Below, piece by piece: positions 7,996-15,992 of a DNA stretch of 64,000 bases (its first letter is position 1; every line of letters begins with the position of its first letter). The notes below the pieces were generated by a model. The model made no database searches, was not told the DNA's origin, and saw nothing but the letters and a program-made list of their open reading frames with translations. The translations under genes and the position numbers were made by a program. Origin of the DNA: Anaerolineae bacterium (lineage in GTDB: Bacteria; Chloroflexota; Anaerolineae; Anaerolineales; Anaerolineaceae); assembly GCA_013178295.1 (NCBI GenBank), contig JABLWW010000010.1, positions 62,001 to 126,000 on the forward strand, in the 5' to 3' direction.

Positions 7996-10437
7996 TTATG
8001 CCTCGAATGTGATGATCTGCGGCTGACGACCGTCATACGTGACAAAACATCCACCTTCTGGGAGAGGCTGAATGGAAAGAGGCACTGTACCCATTTGTGC
8101 CTTGCGAGGTGTAATTCCATATAGTGCGATTTCGATCTGCCCCGCAGCCGCACCGGTATGCACTGTCAGGGTCGCATCGCGATACTCGTAGCTGACTGGA
8201 ATGCTGGTTTGGGCATCTGTGTAGATTGTGTAGGCGTTGTTTTGCGCGGGAGCATAGATTTCAATGGTGAGTGGGTCGCAGGGTTTTTCTTCGGTGTGCT
8301 GAAGGACAGGCCCGAAAGGTAAAATAGCGCCGCCGCGCACAAACAGGGGCAGGATATCCAGCGGCGCTTCTATATCGAGCCAGCATCCGCCCTGAACAAC
8401 CTCCTTGCTCCAGTAATTCACCCAAGCACCTTCTGGCAGGTATACTTTGCGCCGGTTGCTCTCATCCAGAATGGGGGCTACCAGCAGGCTGCTGCCAAAA
8501 AGGTATTGGTCTTCGATTTTATGGGTGATCTCATCTTCCTGATATTCCAGCACCAGGGCGCGTACCATTGGCAGACTGGTACGGCCACATTCGACCGCCT
8601 CGCTGTAAATGTATGGCAGCAAACGATAGCGTAGTTCATCGTAGCGGCGGAAGATGCTTTCAGCCTGTTCGCCATAGAACCAGGGTTCGCGGGGCGGTTG
8701 CCCGTGTGTTCGGGTGTGCGATGAAAAGAATCCCAATTGTGCCCAGCGGACATATAGCTCAGAGCAGGGCAAGCCACAAAACCCGCCCAGATCATGGCTG
8801 TAGAAAGGAAAGCCGCTCATGCCAAAACTCAGTGCCGAGCGTAGCACACACGCCAGGTCCTCAAAGCGGGCAATGCCGTCTCCTGACCAGTGTACCGGGT
8901 AACGCTGGGAACCAGCCCAGGCGGAGCGCGCCCAGATGATGCCCTGCCCTTTGCCGTAAAACTCCTCTGTCATCTCGAAAATTGCTTTGTTATACAGCAA
9001 GGGATAGAGGTTGTGCATGGATTCGCTTGGGTACCCATGATAGATGGCATCGGGAGGCGCACCCTCGCCAAAGTCGGCTTTGATCACCGACACGCCGGAG
9101 CGGAAAAGGCAGAAAAATTTTTCTTTTAACCAAGAAATGGCTTCGGGGTTTGAGTAATCAATCAGCCCGGCATCTTCCAGGAAGCCGGGGAAGGTGTATG
9201 TCTTGCCATTGGGTCGTTTTACCAGATAGCCTTTTTCGCTGCCTTCGTGGAACATCGGTGAACTGATGATGATGTTCGGACATTGCCAGAGCGAGAGCCG
9301 AAACCCGTCCTTGTGCAGCCGTTCGGTCATTGCATGTGGGTCAGGGAAATTCTTTTCGCCAAAACACAAATCCACTTCCCATTCGCGGTTGTACCAGCCG
9401 GTATCAATATGAATGACGTCGCACGGAATGCGGTGCGCTCTCATCTCTTTTGCCACCTGTTCAACCTGTTCCTGGCTGTTATAGGTGATACGTGCCAGCC
9501 ATAGCCCAAAACTCCACTTTGGCGGCACAGCTGGTTGTCCTGTGATGGCGGTGTAGCGCGGCAGAATTTCTTTGAGGGTTGGGCCATAGATAAAATAAAA
9601 GTCAAGCAGGTTTGTATCTTCCACAATGGTGGATATGGCGGTGTAATCAAAGTCGCCGACGTGAAAAGCAATGGCATTGGATGTGTTCACATAAAGTCCA
9701 TACCCGCGTGTGGACATATAGAACGGTGTATATTTATATGCCGCTGGCGAGGCGTTCCCATAGGCCTCCTGCACCCATAGGCGTTTGTAGATACCGCGCT
9801 TGTCAAAGGGCCCAAAATCTTCTCCCAGCCCGTAGATATGTTCGTTGTAGTGCAGGTCAAAAGAAGCAAAAACGCGTTGGCAACCCCCGCTATGGCTCCC
9901 TAGCGGATATGCATAGCGGTGCATAAAAAGCCAGCGTTCCTGCGGTGGATTCCACTGTACCTCAGGGCGGCGCAATGGTTCTATATCCACGGCTCGAGTG
10001 CTCCAGATTCGTTCACCTGCCAGGTTATATGCCTCCAGTCGGAAAGGTTCTCGTATGACCACCAGACGCAAGCGAGATGTTTCGAAGGTTACGCAGCGCT
10101 CATCCTCCCGCATTGTTACTGCAACAGGCTGTTCAAACTTTGCCACAACCATAGGGGTTTGTATATCGGGAACTTCACTGCCCGGGTAGTAGCGTACTCG
10201 AATGATGTCTTCTGTGCAGAAATCCAGGCGAATGGTTACCGGCTTGCCGGGTTTTGCTGGTTCAAAAACCAGCTCAACCAGTGTCCCATAGCTGTTGTGC
10301 AGATGTGGTTCGTAATGCCCGCTGGCACACTGCAGCAGTGCCGTGTTGCCCGATAGACTGACGCTTTGCAATTGCGTCACCAAATCTACGGGGACAGTTT
10401 CACCAAGGAATGTAGGGATTTGATAACATTTGCTCAT
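7996..10437 (-). CDS. Glycoside hydrolase family 31, alpha-xylosidase (YicI)-like
   Basis: Predicted cytoplasmic retaining alpha-glycosidase of 813 residues. The open frame starts at TTG 10470, but ATG 10437 has a GAAGGTTA ribosome site and begins MSKCYQIPTF, so I use it. The catalytic nucleophile motif KADFGEG (D near residue 454) and acid/base motif HWSGDGIARFE (D near 520) follow the YicI pattern, as do ARSAWAGSQ and SHDLGGF. No signal peptide is visible. With the GH1 enzyme it would take apart alpha-xylosylated glucans such as isoprimeverose, though alpha-glucosidase activity cannot be excluded. It sits between the ABC permeases and UroD-like copy 1. Confidence 0.9.
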   Translation of the reverse strand: MSKCYQIPTFLGETVPVDLVTQLQSVSLSGNTALLQCASGHYEPHLHNSYGTLVELVFEPAKPGKPVTIRLDFCTEDIIRVRYYPGSEVPDIQTPMVVAKFEQPVAVTMREDERCVTFETSRLRLVVIREPFRLEAYNLAGERIWSTRAVDIEPLRRPEVQWNPPQERWLFMHRYAYPLGSHSGGCQRVFASFDLHYNEHIYGLGEDFGPFDKRGIYKRLWVQEAYGNASPAAYKYTPFYMSTRGYGLYVNTSNAIAFHVGDFDYTAISTIVEDTNLLDFYFIYGPTLKEILPRYTAITGQPAVPPKWSFGLWLARITYNSQEQVEQVAKEMRAHRIPCDVIHIDTGWYNREWEVDLCFGEKNFPDPHAMTERLHKDGFRLSLWQCPNIIISSPMFHEGSEKGYLVKRPNGKTYTFPGFLEDAGLIDYSNPEAISWLKEKFFCLFRSGVSVIKADFGEGAPPDAIYHGYPSESMHNLYPLLYNKAIFEMTEEFYGKGQGIIWARSAWAGSQRYPVHWSGDGIARFEDLACVLRSALSFGMSGFPFYSHDLGGFCGLPCSELYVRWAQLGFFSSHTRTHGQPPREPWFYGEQAESIFRRYDELRYRLLPYIYSEAVECGRTSLPMVRALVLEYQEDEITHKIEDQYLFGSSLLVAPILDESNRRKVYLPEGAWVNYWSKEVVQGGCWLDIEAPLDILPLFVRGGAILPFGPVLQHTEEKPCDPLTIEIYAPAQNNAYTIYTDAQTSIPVSYEYRDATLTVHTGAAAGQIEIALYGITPRKAQMGTVPLSIQPLPEGGCFVTYDGRQPQIITFEA

Positions 10438-10471
10438 AAGTAACCTTCTTCGATGCCATGATTTTTTCAAA

Positions 10472-10499
10472 CATCTGACAGGCGTGTGCCTGTCAGATG
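10472..10499 (-). terminator. Perfect hairpin between permease and GH31 genes
   Basis: CATCTGACAGGC (10472-10483) is mirrored exactly by GCCTGTCAGATG (10488-10499) around a GTGT loop. On the transcribed strand it is followed by TGTTTGAAAAAATC, with no clean U-tract. It probably slows or trims the transcript between the transporter and GH31 genes rather than stopping it completely. Confidence 0.6.
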
Positions 10500-10530
10500 C
10501 AGAATTTGCTTGCTTATCGTGGGTTTGATT

Positions 10531-11355
10531 TTACCCTTTTACTGCCCCTTCGACCATGCCGCGCATAAAATATTCGCGTGTGATCAAAAAAATGGCGATA
10601 GCTGGAATCATGATGACCACGCAGGCGGCTGCCAGCAATTCATCTTGGTTTCCTTCCAGAACGTGTTGAAAGTCGAATAAACCAACGGTTGCCATTTTCA
10701 TATCCGTTTTAGAGATGAGCACAAGTGGGGTAAAGAAGTTATTCCAGCTGTAAACAAAGTTGATCAGAAACGTGGCGATCAGCCCTGGCAAAGTGATGGG
10801 CATAACAACCTGGAACAATGCCTGGACGGGGGTTGCTCCATCGATTGCAGCGGCTTCTTCAAGGACGCGTGGGATGCTTTCGAAAAAGCCTTTCATGATC
10901 CAGATGCCCAGTGGTATACCGTAGGCGCCAAATACCAGGATCATGATGGTGTAGGTGTTGATCAGCTTCAGATCACTGGCGATGCGATAGATGGGAATAA
11001 TACTGACCAGACCGGGCAGCATCATCATCCCAAGCACATAGGCGTTCATGATGCGTTTGCCCTTGAACTCCAGGCGGGCAAAGGCGTAACCTGCCAGAGC
11101 AGCCAGCGCGGTGGAAATGATTGCGCCTCCAGCGGCATTGATGATGCTGTTGAGAATGTAGCGTGGGAATTTTCCATAGATGAACAGACGTTGGTAGTTT
11201 TCCAGCGTCCAGATGTCAGGGATAATGCTCAACAGCCCGTAGCCTGGTCTGTGGAGCGAAACCAACACCGCATAAACGACGGGAAATAGTATGACGATGC
11301 AAAAAGCAATCAGGAAGGCGTTGATCAAGAGATTGATGGCGTTTTTTTGCTTCAT
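10531..11355 (-). CDS. Carbohydrate ABC transporter permease, MalG family
   Basis: Inner-membrane half of a CUT1-type sugar importer, 274 residues with about six membrane spans, the first being AINLLINAFLIAFCIVILFP. The EAA loop that contacts the ATPase (LEEAAAIDGATPVQALFQ) lies near residue 168. It is 21 bases downstream of the MalF-type gene. No ATPase gene is present in the operon, so a shared MsmK-like ATPase elsewhere must energise it, as is common for CUT1 systems. Confidence 0.95.
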   Translation of the reverse strand: MKQKNAINLLINAFLIAFCIVILFPVVYAVLVSLHRPGYGLLSIIPDIWTLENYQRLFIYGKFPRYILNSIINAAGGAIISTALAALAGYAFARLEFKGKRIMNAYVLGMMMLPGLVSIIPIYRIASDLKLINTYTIMILVFGAYGIPLGIWIMKGFFESIPRVLEEAAAIDGATPVQALFQVVMPITLPGLIATFLINFVYSWNNFFTPLVLISKTDMKMATVGLFDFQHVLEGNQDELLAAACVVIMIPAIAIFLITREYFMRGMVEGAVKG

Positions 11356-11376
11356 GACAGGTTTTTCTCCTTTCGC

Positions 11377-12243
11377 TTAGCCTGCCAATGCATTCTCTCG
11401 TTCGAGAGCGCGCAGGTAGAAGGCTGCCAGGACGATGTTGATCAGCAGCAAGACAACAGAAAGCGCAGCCGCGTAGCCAAAGTTGTAGAACTGCATCGCT
11501 TCGCGGTACATGTGCAGACCGAGAATTTCGGTGGCGCGCCCGGGTCCGCCTTCAGTAATTGCCAGCACCATGCCCACACCGTTAATTGCCTGAATGGTGA
11601 GGAAAACTGTGGTTACAATGGTGGTGGGTCTCACCAGTGGCCAGGTAACTTTCCAGAAAGAGTTCCAGCCGTTTGAGCCATCAATGGACGCAGCTTCGTA
11701 GATCTCGCGTGGAACGGTTTGCAGTCCGGCCAGCAGGAGCAACATGCCGAAGCTGATTGACCGCCATGTGGTGGCTGCAATGACAATTGCCATTGCCCCC
11801 CAATTGGTGGTAATTAAGGCTTTGCCCTTAAAGATTGGCGCAAGCAGGTTCTGGATAATGCCGTAATCCTGATAGAACATCCAGCGCCAGACAACCCCCG
11901 AGGTGATTTCTGAAAGCACCCAAGGCAGGAAAATAATCGTCATGTAAACACCGGTTAACTTTAGTCCACGGTTGAGCATGAGGGCAAGAATATAGGCAAT
12001 AATGACAGTCAGAAGGACATAAAAAACCGTAAAGATAATCGTTAACCACAGGCTTTGTCTAAAGTCGGCACTTCTGAGAATAATGCTATAGTTTCGCAGC
12101 CCCACAAATTCTATGATACCTTTCTTGCTACGAGTCATGGAAAGGTAAAAACTGTACAGGGTAGGATACAGGCTGACAATGGTGATGAATACCAAAGCGG
12201 GTAGCGTAAGCAGGTATGGATATAGCGAGAGCTTTTTTTTCAT
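11377..12243 (-). CDS. Carbohydrate ABC transporter permease, MalF family
   Basis: Second permease of the sugar importer. The frame is open from 12312, but ATG 12243 follows AGAGGAAG and gives MKKKLSLYPYLLTLPALVF, a normal permease N-terminus of 288 residues. The EAA loop YEAASIDGSNGWNSFWKV is near residue 184. About six transmembrane segments are visible. It follows the binding-protein gene after a strong hairpin and pairs with the MalG-type gene downstream. Confidence 0.95.
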   Translation of the reverse strand: MKKKLSLYPYLLTLPALVFITIVSLYPTLYSFYLSMTRSKKGIIEFVGLRNYSIILRSADFRQSLWLTIIFTVFYVLLTVIIAYILALMLNRGLKLTGVYMTIIFLPWVLSEITSGVVWRWMFYQDYGIIQNLLAPIFKGKALITTNWGAMAIVIAATTWRSISFGMLLLLAGLQTVPREIYEAASIDGSNGWNSFWKVTWPLVRPTTIVTTVFLTIQAINGVGMVLAITEGGPGRATEILGLHMYREAMQFYNFGYAAALSVVLLLINIVLAAFYLRALERENALAG

Positions 12244-12284
12244 AAGGAACTTCCTCTTTTGCCACTCCATAATGACGGGGATGC

Positions 12285-12314
12285 GTATGTGGGCAGGTTT
12301 CCCTGCCCACATAC
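12285..12314 (-). terminator. Perfect 13-bp hairpin after the binding-protein gene
   Basis: GTATGTGGGCAGG (12285-12297) pairs perfectly with CCTGCCCACATAC (12302-12314) around a four-base loop. No U-run follows. Hairpins between a binding-protein gene and its permeases commonly protect the upstream mRNA and raise binding-protein output relative to the permeases, as in malE-malF. The same role is inferred here. Confidence 0.7.
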
Positions 12315-12330
12315 CGGAATTATGCTTGTA

Positions 12331-13671
12331 TTACCAGTACTTGGTAAGCAATTCATCCTGAGTGGCTTGCAGTTTGGTCATGGGATCAATCTTAGGATCG
12401 AGCATGATCTCCTGCATGGCAGCAGCCAGGGCATCCATACACTCGTTGTAATAGGGGCTGGTGTCGGACTTGTGACCATACTTAGTCAGATTGTCGCGGG
12501 TATCAGCGTAGAACTGACTGTCGAAGATGGGGTTCTGAAGCGCAGCTGCGGTGGCGGGGATGCCGTAGTTAGCTTTTGCCCACGGTGCCAACACCGCTGG
12601 GTTGAAGAAGAAGTTGATGAACGCGATGGCGTTGTCAACATTCTTGGCTCCGCTGGTCAAAGCCCATGTTTCGGTGTTCATGAACACATAGCCCTGATTG
12701 CCAGCCAGACCGGGCGGAGGCCCGATTTTGACTTCACCTGCCTCAAAGCGCTCTTTGAGCCCGGCGATGTAAATATAGGACCATGAGCCGCCGCGCACTG
12801 CGCCTGCGGTTTTGTCAACAAAGGGCGCTTCGGTAGCTGACCAGTCGCCAGTAAAGGCGACCTCGGGGATGCACTTGTTTGCCAGCATCTTGCGCAGCCA
12901 GTTGATTGCCATGACGGTTTTGTCGTTAGCAAAGACAGGCTTGCCTTCCTCATCGAACATCTGCCCGCCTGCGGACCAGACCAGCGGTGCCAAACCCTGC
13001 TGAATGGCAGCCGAGTGGCGGCCAAGGAATGCGGTGGCGACATATTTGCCTTCTTTGCTGAGACGCTGGCATTCTTTATCCCAACCTGCTTCGTCGGTTG
13101 GCCAGCCATCCGGGAACATGGCAACATCGTAGTACCAGTTACCGCCGCTGACAAAGGTGCCTACCGCGTAGCGTTCGCCGTTAACTTCGTTGAGCGCCTT
13201 TTCAAACTCATTCAGGTCGCTGTAGAAGAAAGATGCTTTGATCTGATCATTGATATTCATCAACGCTCCGGCATTGATTAGCCCCTGAACGTATTCGTAG
13301 GCAACCATGATCAGGTCAGGCATATCGCCGCCTGATTGCGCGGCTACAGCAACTTTGGTTGCCATTTGGTCCCAGGCTACCTGTTCGTACTCAACTTTGA
13401 TCCCTGTTGTTGCCTGGAAGGAGTCGATTGCTTGCTTCATCATGACCGCGCGGCTGTCTTCTGTGTTGGTCAAGTCGTAAAAGCCCCAGATGCGCAGCGA
13501 ACCAGCTTCTTTCTCTACGGGCACTTCAACTTGCTTCTCAACAACTTTCTCGACTTCTTTCTCAACGACCACTGTCTCAATAACCTTTTCAGGCGCGGGC
13601 GGGGTGCAGGCACTCAGCACCATCACCGCAATGGTGAGCAGGGCGATGACAATAAAAAAGCTTTTTTTCAT
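12331..13671 (-). CDS. Sugar ABC transporter substrate-binding lipoprotein (family 1)
   Basis: Extracellular receptor of the importer, 446 residues. A signal peptide ends in the lipobox LSAC (Cys21). A Val/Glu/Lys-rich linker (about residues 29-56) tethers the binding domain and is typical of Chloroflexota proteins. The mature part starts with SLRIWGFYD and contains the family 1 patterns VEYEQVAWDQM and PDLIMVAYEYV. The start ATG 13671 has the ribosome site GGAGGAAAAAGG. It lies between UroD-like copy 2 and the permeases. The ligand is unknown; the neighbouring GH1/GH31 genes suggest an oligosaccharide. Confidence 0.94.
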   Translation of the reverse strand: MKKSFFIVIALLTIAVMVLSACTPPAPEKVIETVVVEKEVEKVVEKQVEVPVEKEAGSLRIWGFYDLTNTEDSRAVMMKQAIDSFQATTGIKVEYEQVAWDQMATKVAVAAQSGGDMPDLIMVAYEYVQGLINAGALMNINDQIKASFFYSDLNEFEKALNEVNGERYAVGTFVSGGNWYYDVAMFPDGWPTDEAGWDKECQRLSKEGKYVATAFLGRHSAAIQQGLAPLVWSAGGQMFDEEGKPVFANDKTVMAINWLRKMLANKCIPEVAFTGDWSATEAPFVDKTAGAVRGGSWSYIYIAGLKERFEAGEVKIGPPPGLAGNQGYVFMNTETWALTSGAKNVDNAIAFINFFFNPAVLAPWAKANYGIPATAAALQNPIFDSQFYADTRDNLTKYGHKSDTSPYYNECMDALAAAMQEIMLDPKIDPMTKLQATQDELLTKYW

Positions 13672-13753
13672 TTTCCTTTTTCCTCCAAAATTGATAGTTT
13701 GTTGATTATTTTGCGAACCGACAAGGAACTGCTAAAAACTTGAGAGAAAAGAC

Positions 13754-13764
13754 ATCACCTCCTT
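13754..13764 (-). other. Orphan consensus Shine-Dalgarno with a 7-codon mini-ORF
   Basis: On the minus strand AAGGAGGTGAT exactly complements the usual 16S 3' end. The only start next to it is an overlapping ATG that opens a seven-codon frame (MSFLSSF, stop). It lies seven bases after the UroD-like copy 2 stop and about 80 bases before the binding-protein start. It could be a leader peptide or ribosome loading site, or a relic. Confidence 0.35.
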
Positions 13765-13770
13765 CTTAAT

Positions 13771-14934
13771 TTATCCAAACATCTGGCTGGGTGGACACTG
13801 ACGAGCAGCCTGATACATGGCTGCCAGGTTGTTGAGAGGCGTTCGTGGTGCCAGGTTGTTCCCTTCCCGCAGAATAAACTTGCCGCCGTAACATACACCT
13901 GAAGTCAGGATGCGATAAGTCTCCTGGTACACTTCTTCTGGTGAGCCGCTCTTAAGTAGCATCACATTTGGCCCGCCCCAGAGCGTGACCTCAGTCCCGA
14001 GCTCCTGACGCAGCACCCCAAAATCAATCGGAAATCCGGTGTCGAACTCGTAAGCGCCGATTTCGTCACGCAGGGTTTTAAAGTGGCGGGTGGCATCCCC
14101 GCAAAGATGAATTTTGACTCGTTCAGCGCTGGTGAGACCCGCTTTTAATTTTTTGTAAACAGGGATCATGAAGGTCTTGAGCAATTTTTCAGAGATGAGT
14201 TGTATCGCATCGTCGGCAAAAAACAGGTCAGGGGCGATCTTTTCCTGTCCAAAGAACTGCCGATGGGCATGTATTCGCGCGATCGTTGCCTCTGTGATGA
14301 AGTCCAAAAGCTGCTGGACGTATTGCGGGTCGTCGTAGAAATCGGTGAATAACTCGCTTCCTCGCAGGGCGTGGGCGATAGTAAGCGGTCCGCAGGTGTA
14401 GTGCCCAAACAGATCAATGTGTATGGGACGTCCCAGATAATATGGCTGACGCGCCACCAGCTGGCATATCTCTTCGTATATCTGATGTGCTTTGTGGTAC
14501 CATCCGCCATACAGCGGGTCGGGAAGGCCCTCATCGAAGAGTGCATTTTTTCGGTCTCCTTGCAGGATGGGGGTGGTATCTGGCACCTGACCGGGAAGGA
14601 AGGCAACCGGAGCGCCGAAATAAGCAGCCTCATCGAAGTTCTGCAAATCAACTTTGACCACAAATTTTTCCGGTAAACCAATCGGGTCATCACAATACGG
14701 GGCAATATTTTCTGCGCGCCACACAGCCGCGCGCAACTGGAAGCCCAGCATGGTTTGGGCATCACAGCAGTATTTTTCAAAGGAAACAGCCTCACCAGGG
14801 TTAAGTTCGTCATTGAAGATAAAGAATTGTGTATTGGTTCCCAGAAAGACAGGGGGTCTTTGCGGATTCCCGGCATAGAAGGCTTCCCAAACAGCTTTTG
14901 CTTCTGAGTTATGCTTCTCCACAGCTGTGCTCAT
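13771..14934 (-). CDS. UroD-like protein, copy 2 of 3
   Basis: A 387-residue member of the URO-D superfamily, very different from copies 1 and 3. It lacks the HemE RQAGR motif. Near residue 275 it has HLCGD, matching the H-x-C half of the zinc site of MtaA/CmuA methyltransferases, and the barrel ends with FILREGNNLAPRTPL. Its ATG overlaps the lacI stop codon by four bases, so the two are translationally coupled. No corrinoid protein gene is nearby, so a methyltransferase role is possible but unproven. Confidence 0.85.
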   Translation of the reverse strand: MSTAVEKHNSEAKAVWEAFYAGNPQRPPVFLGTNTQFFIFNDELNPGEAVSFEKYCCDAQTMLGFQLRAAVWRAENIAPYCDDPIGLPEKFVVKVDLQNFDEAAYFGAPVAFLPGQVPDTTPILQGDRKNALFDEGLPDPLYGGWYHKAHQIYEEICQLVARQPYYLGRPIHIDLFGHYTCGPLTIAHALRGSELFTDFYDDPQYVQQLLDFITEATIARIHAHRQFFGQEKIAPDLFFADDAIQLISEKLLKTFMIPVYKKLKAGLTSAERVKIHLCGDATRHFKTLRDEIGAYEFDTGFPIDFGVLRQELGTEVTLWGGPNVMLLKSGSPEEVYQETYRILTSGVCYGGKFILREGNNLAPRTPLNNLAAMYQAARQCPPSQMFG

Positions 14935-15992
14935 GTAGAGTGTTCCCTTGTTTGTTTTGGGGGAGTGCTGTCTCGAATGACCAGTTGGGGCTGAAGCAGA
15001 ATGCTGCTGGCTTCTATGAAAGTGCCGTCGCGGCGGGCTTGTATCCTGCGATGAAGCTCGCGCATGGCTAACTTTCCTGTTTCGATATGATTGCGGCGAG
15101 CGGTGGTCAGCGATGGGGTGTAGTATGCGGTTGGGGGGAAGTCGTCAAAGCCAGCGATTGCCAGTTTCTCTGGTACGGCGATCCCCAACTCGGCTGCAGC
15201 GTGCAGAGCGCCCAATGCCATCTCATCGCTGCTGACAAACAGGGCATCCATTTGTGGATATTGGTTCATCAGACGGCGCAGCCCGGCGTCGCCGCTGGCG
15301 GCGCTCCAGTTACCGACGGCAATCTGATTTTCTGTGATCGCAATGCCGCGTTCAGTCAACGCCTCACGCCAGCCAGCAAAGCGCTGTTGAGAATCCCACC
15401 CGTCACTTGAGCCGGTGATAATGCCGATGTTTTCATATCCCTGCTCTAACAGATGACGGGTGATCAGATAGGCGCCATGACGGTCGTCTGTCCCAACAAC
15501 TGTCAGTCCTTCGGTTGGGCGGGCGTTGACAAAAACAATGGGGACGCTTTGCAGCAGGCGAGCGCGTTCGGGTTTTCGCCACCAGGCATAATTATCGCCA
15601 AATTCGGGGACGACCCACAGGATTCCACTTACCTGATGTGACAGCAAGCTGCGCACTGGCTTTTCCAGGTCTTTTGGAATGGGCTCGTCCATGATAGATA
15701 GAATTAACGAATATCCAAATTCCGTGCTCTGTCGCTCAATTCCAGCAAGAAAGAGGTTGGGCCCAGTGTACTCAAGACTGCTGACCATGACCCCAATGTT
15801 GTTTGAACTTTGTTTTACCAGGTTGCGCGCTACGAAGTTGGGATGATACCCCAGTTGTTCGATGAGATTTTCAATTCGCTGACGGGTTTCCTCTGAGACA
15901 TCCGGGGCATTGTTGATGACCCGCGACACTGTCTGCATGGAAACCCCTGCCAGATGTGCGATTTCTTTGAGGGTAACGCGCGAGCTGGTCAT
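14931..15992 (-). CDS. LacI-family transcriptional regulator
   Basis: A 353-residue repressor with an N-terminal helix-turn-helix (about residues 6-27, LKEIAHLAGVSMQTVSRVIN) and hinge helix, followed by a periplasmic-binding-protein-like sensor domain (from about residue 63, NNIGVMVSSLEYTG). It lies inside the operon, starting directly after the stop of UroD-like copy 3 and overlapping the start of copy 2. It is the obvious candidate to bind the palindrome downstream of the operon promoter, with a sugar as inducer. Confidence 0.95.
   Translation of the reverse strand: MTSSRVTLKEIAHLAGVSMQTVSRVINNAPDVSEETRQRIENLIEQLGYHPNFVARNLVKQSSNNIGVMVSSLEYTGPNLFLAGIERQSTEFGYSLILSIMDEPIPKDLEKPVRSLLSHQVSGILWVVPEFGDNYAWWRKPERARLLQSVPIVFVNARPTEGLTVVGTDDRHGAYLITRHLLEQGYENIGIITGSSDGWDSQQRFAGWREALTERGIAITENQIAVGNWSAASGDAGLRRLMNQYPQMDALFVSSDEMALGALHAAAELGIAVPEKLAIAGFDDFPPTAYYTPSLTTARRNHIETGKLAMRELHRRIQARRDGTFIEASSILLQPQLVIRDSTPPKQTREHST

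Noticed and set aside
14166-14876. 236-codon open frame on the minus strand
   Set aside because: It is a shifted frame inside UroD-like copy 2, whose own frame has clear family motifs.
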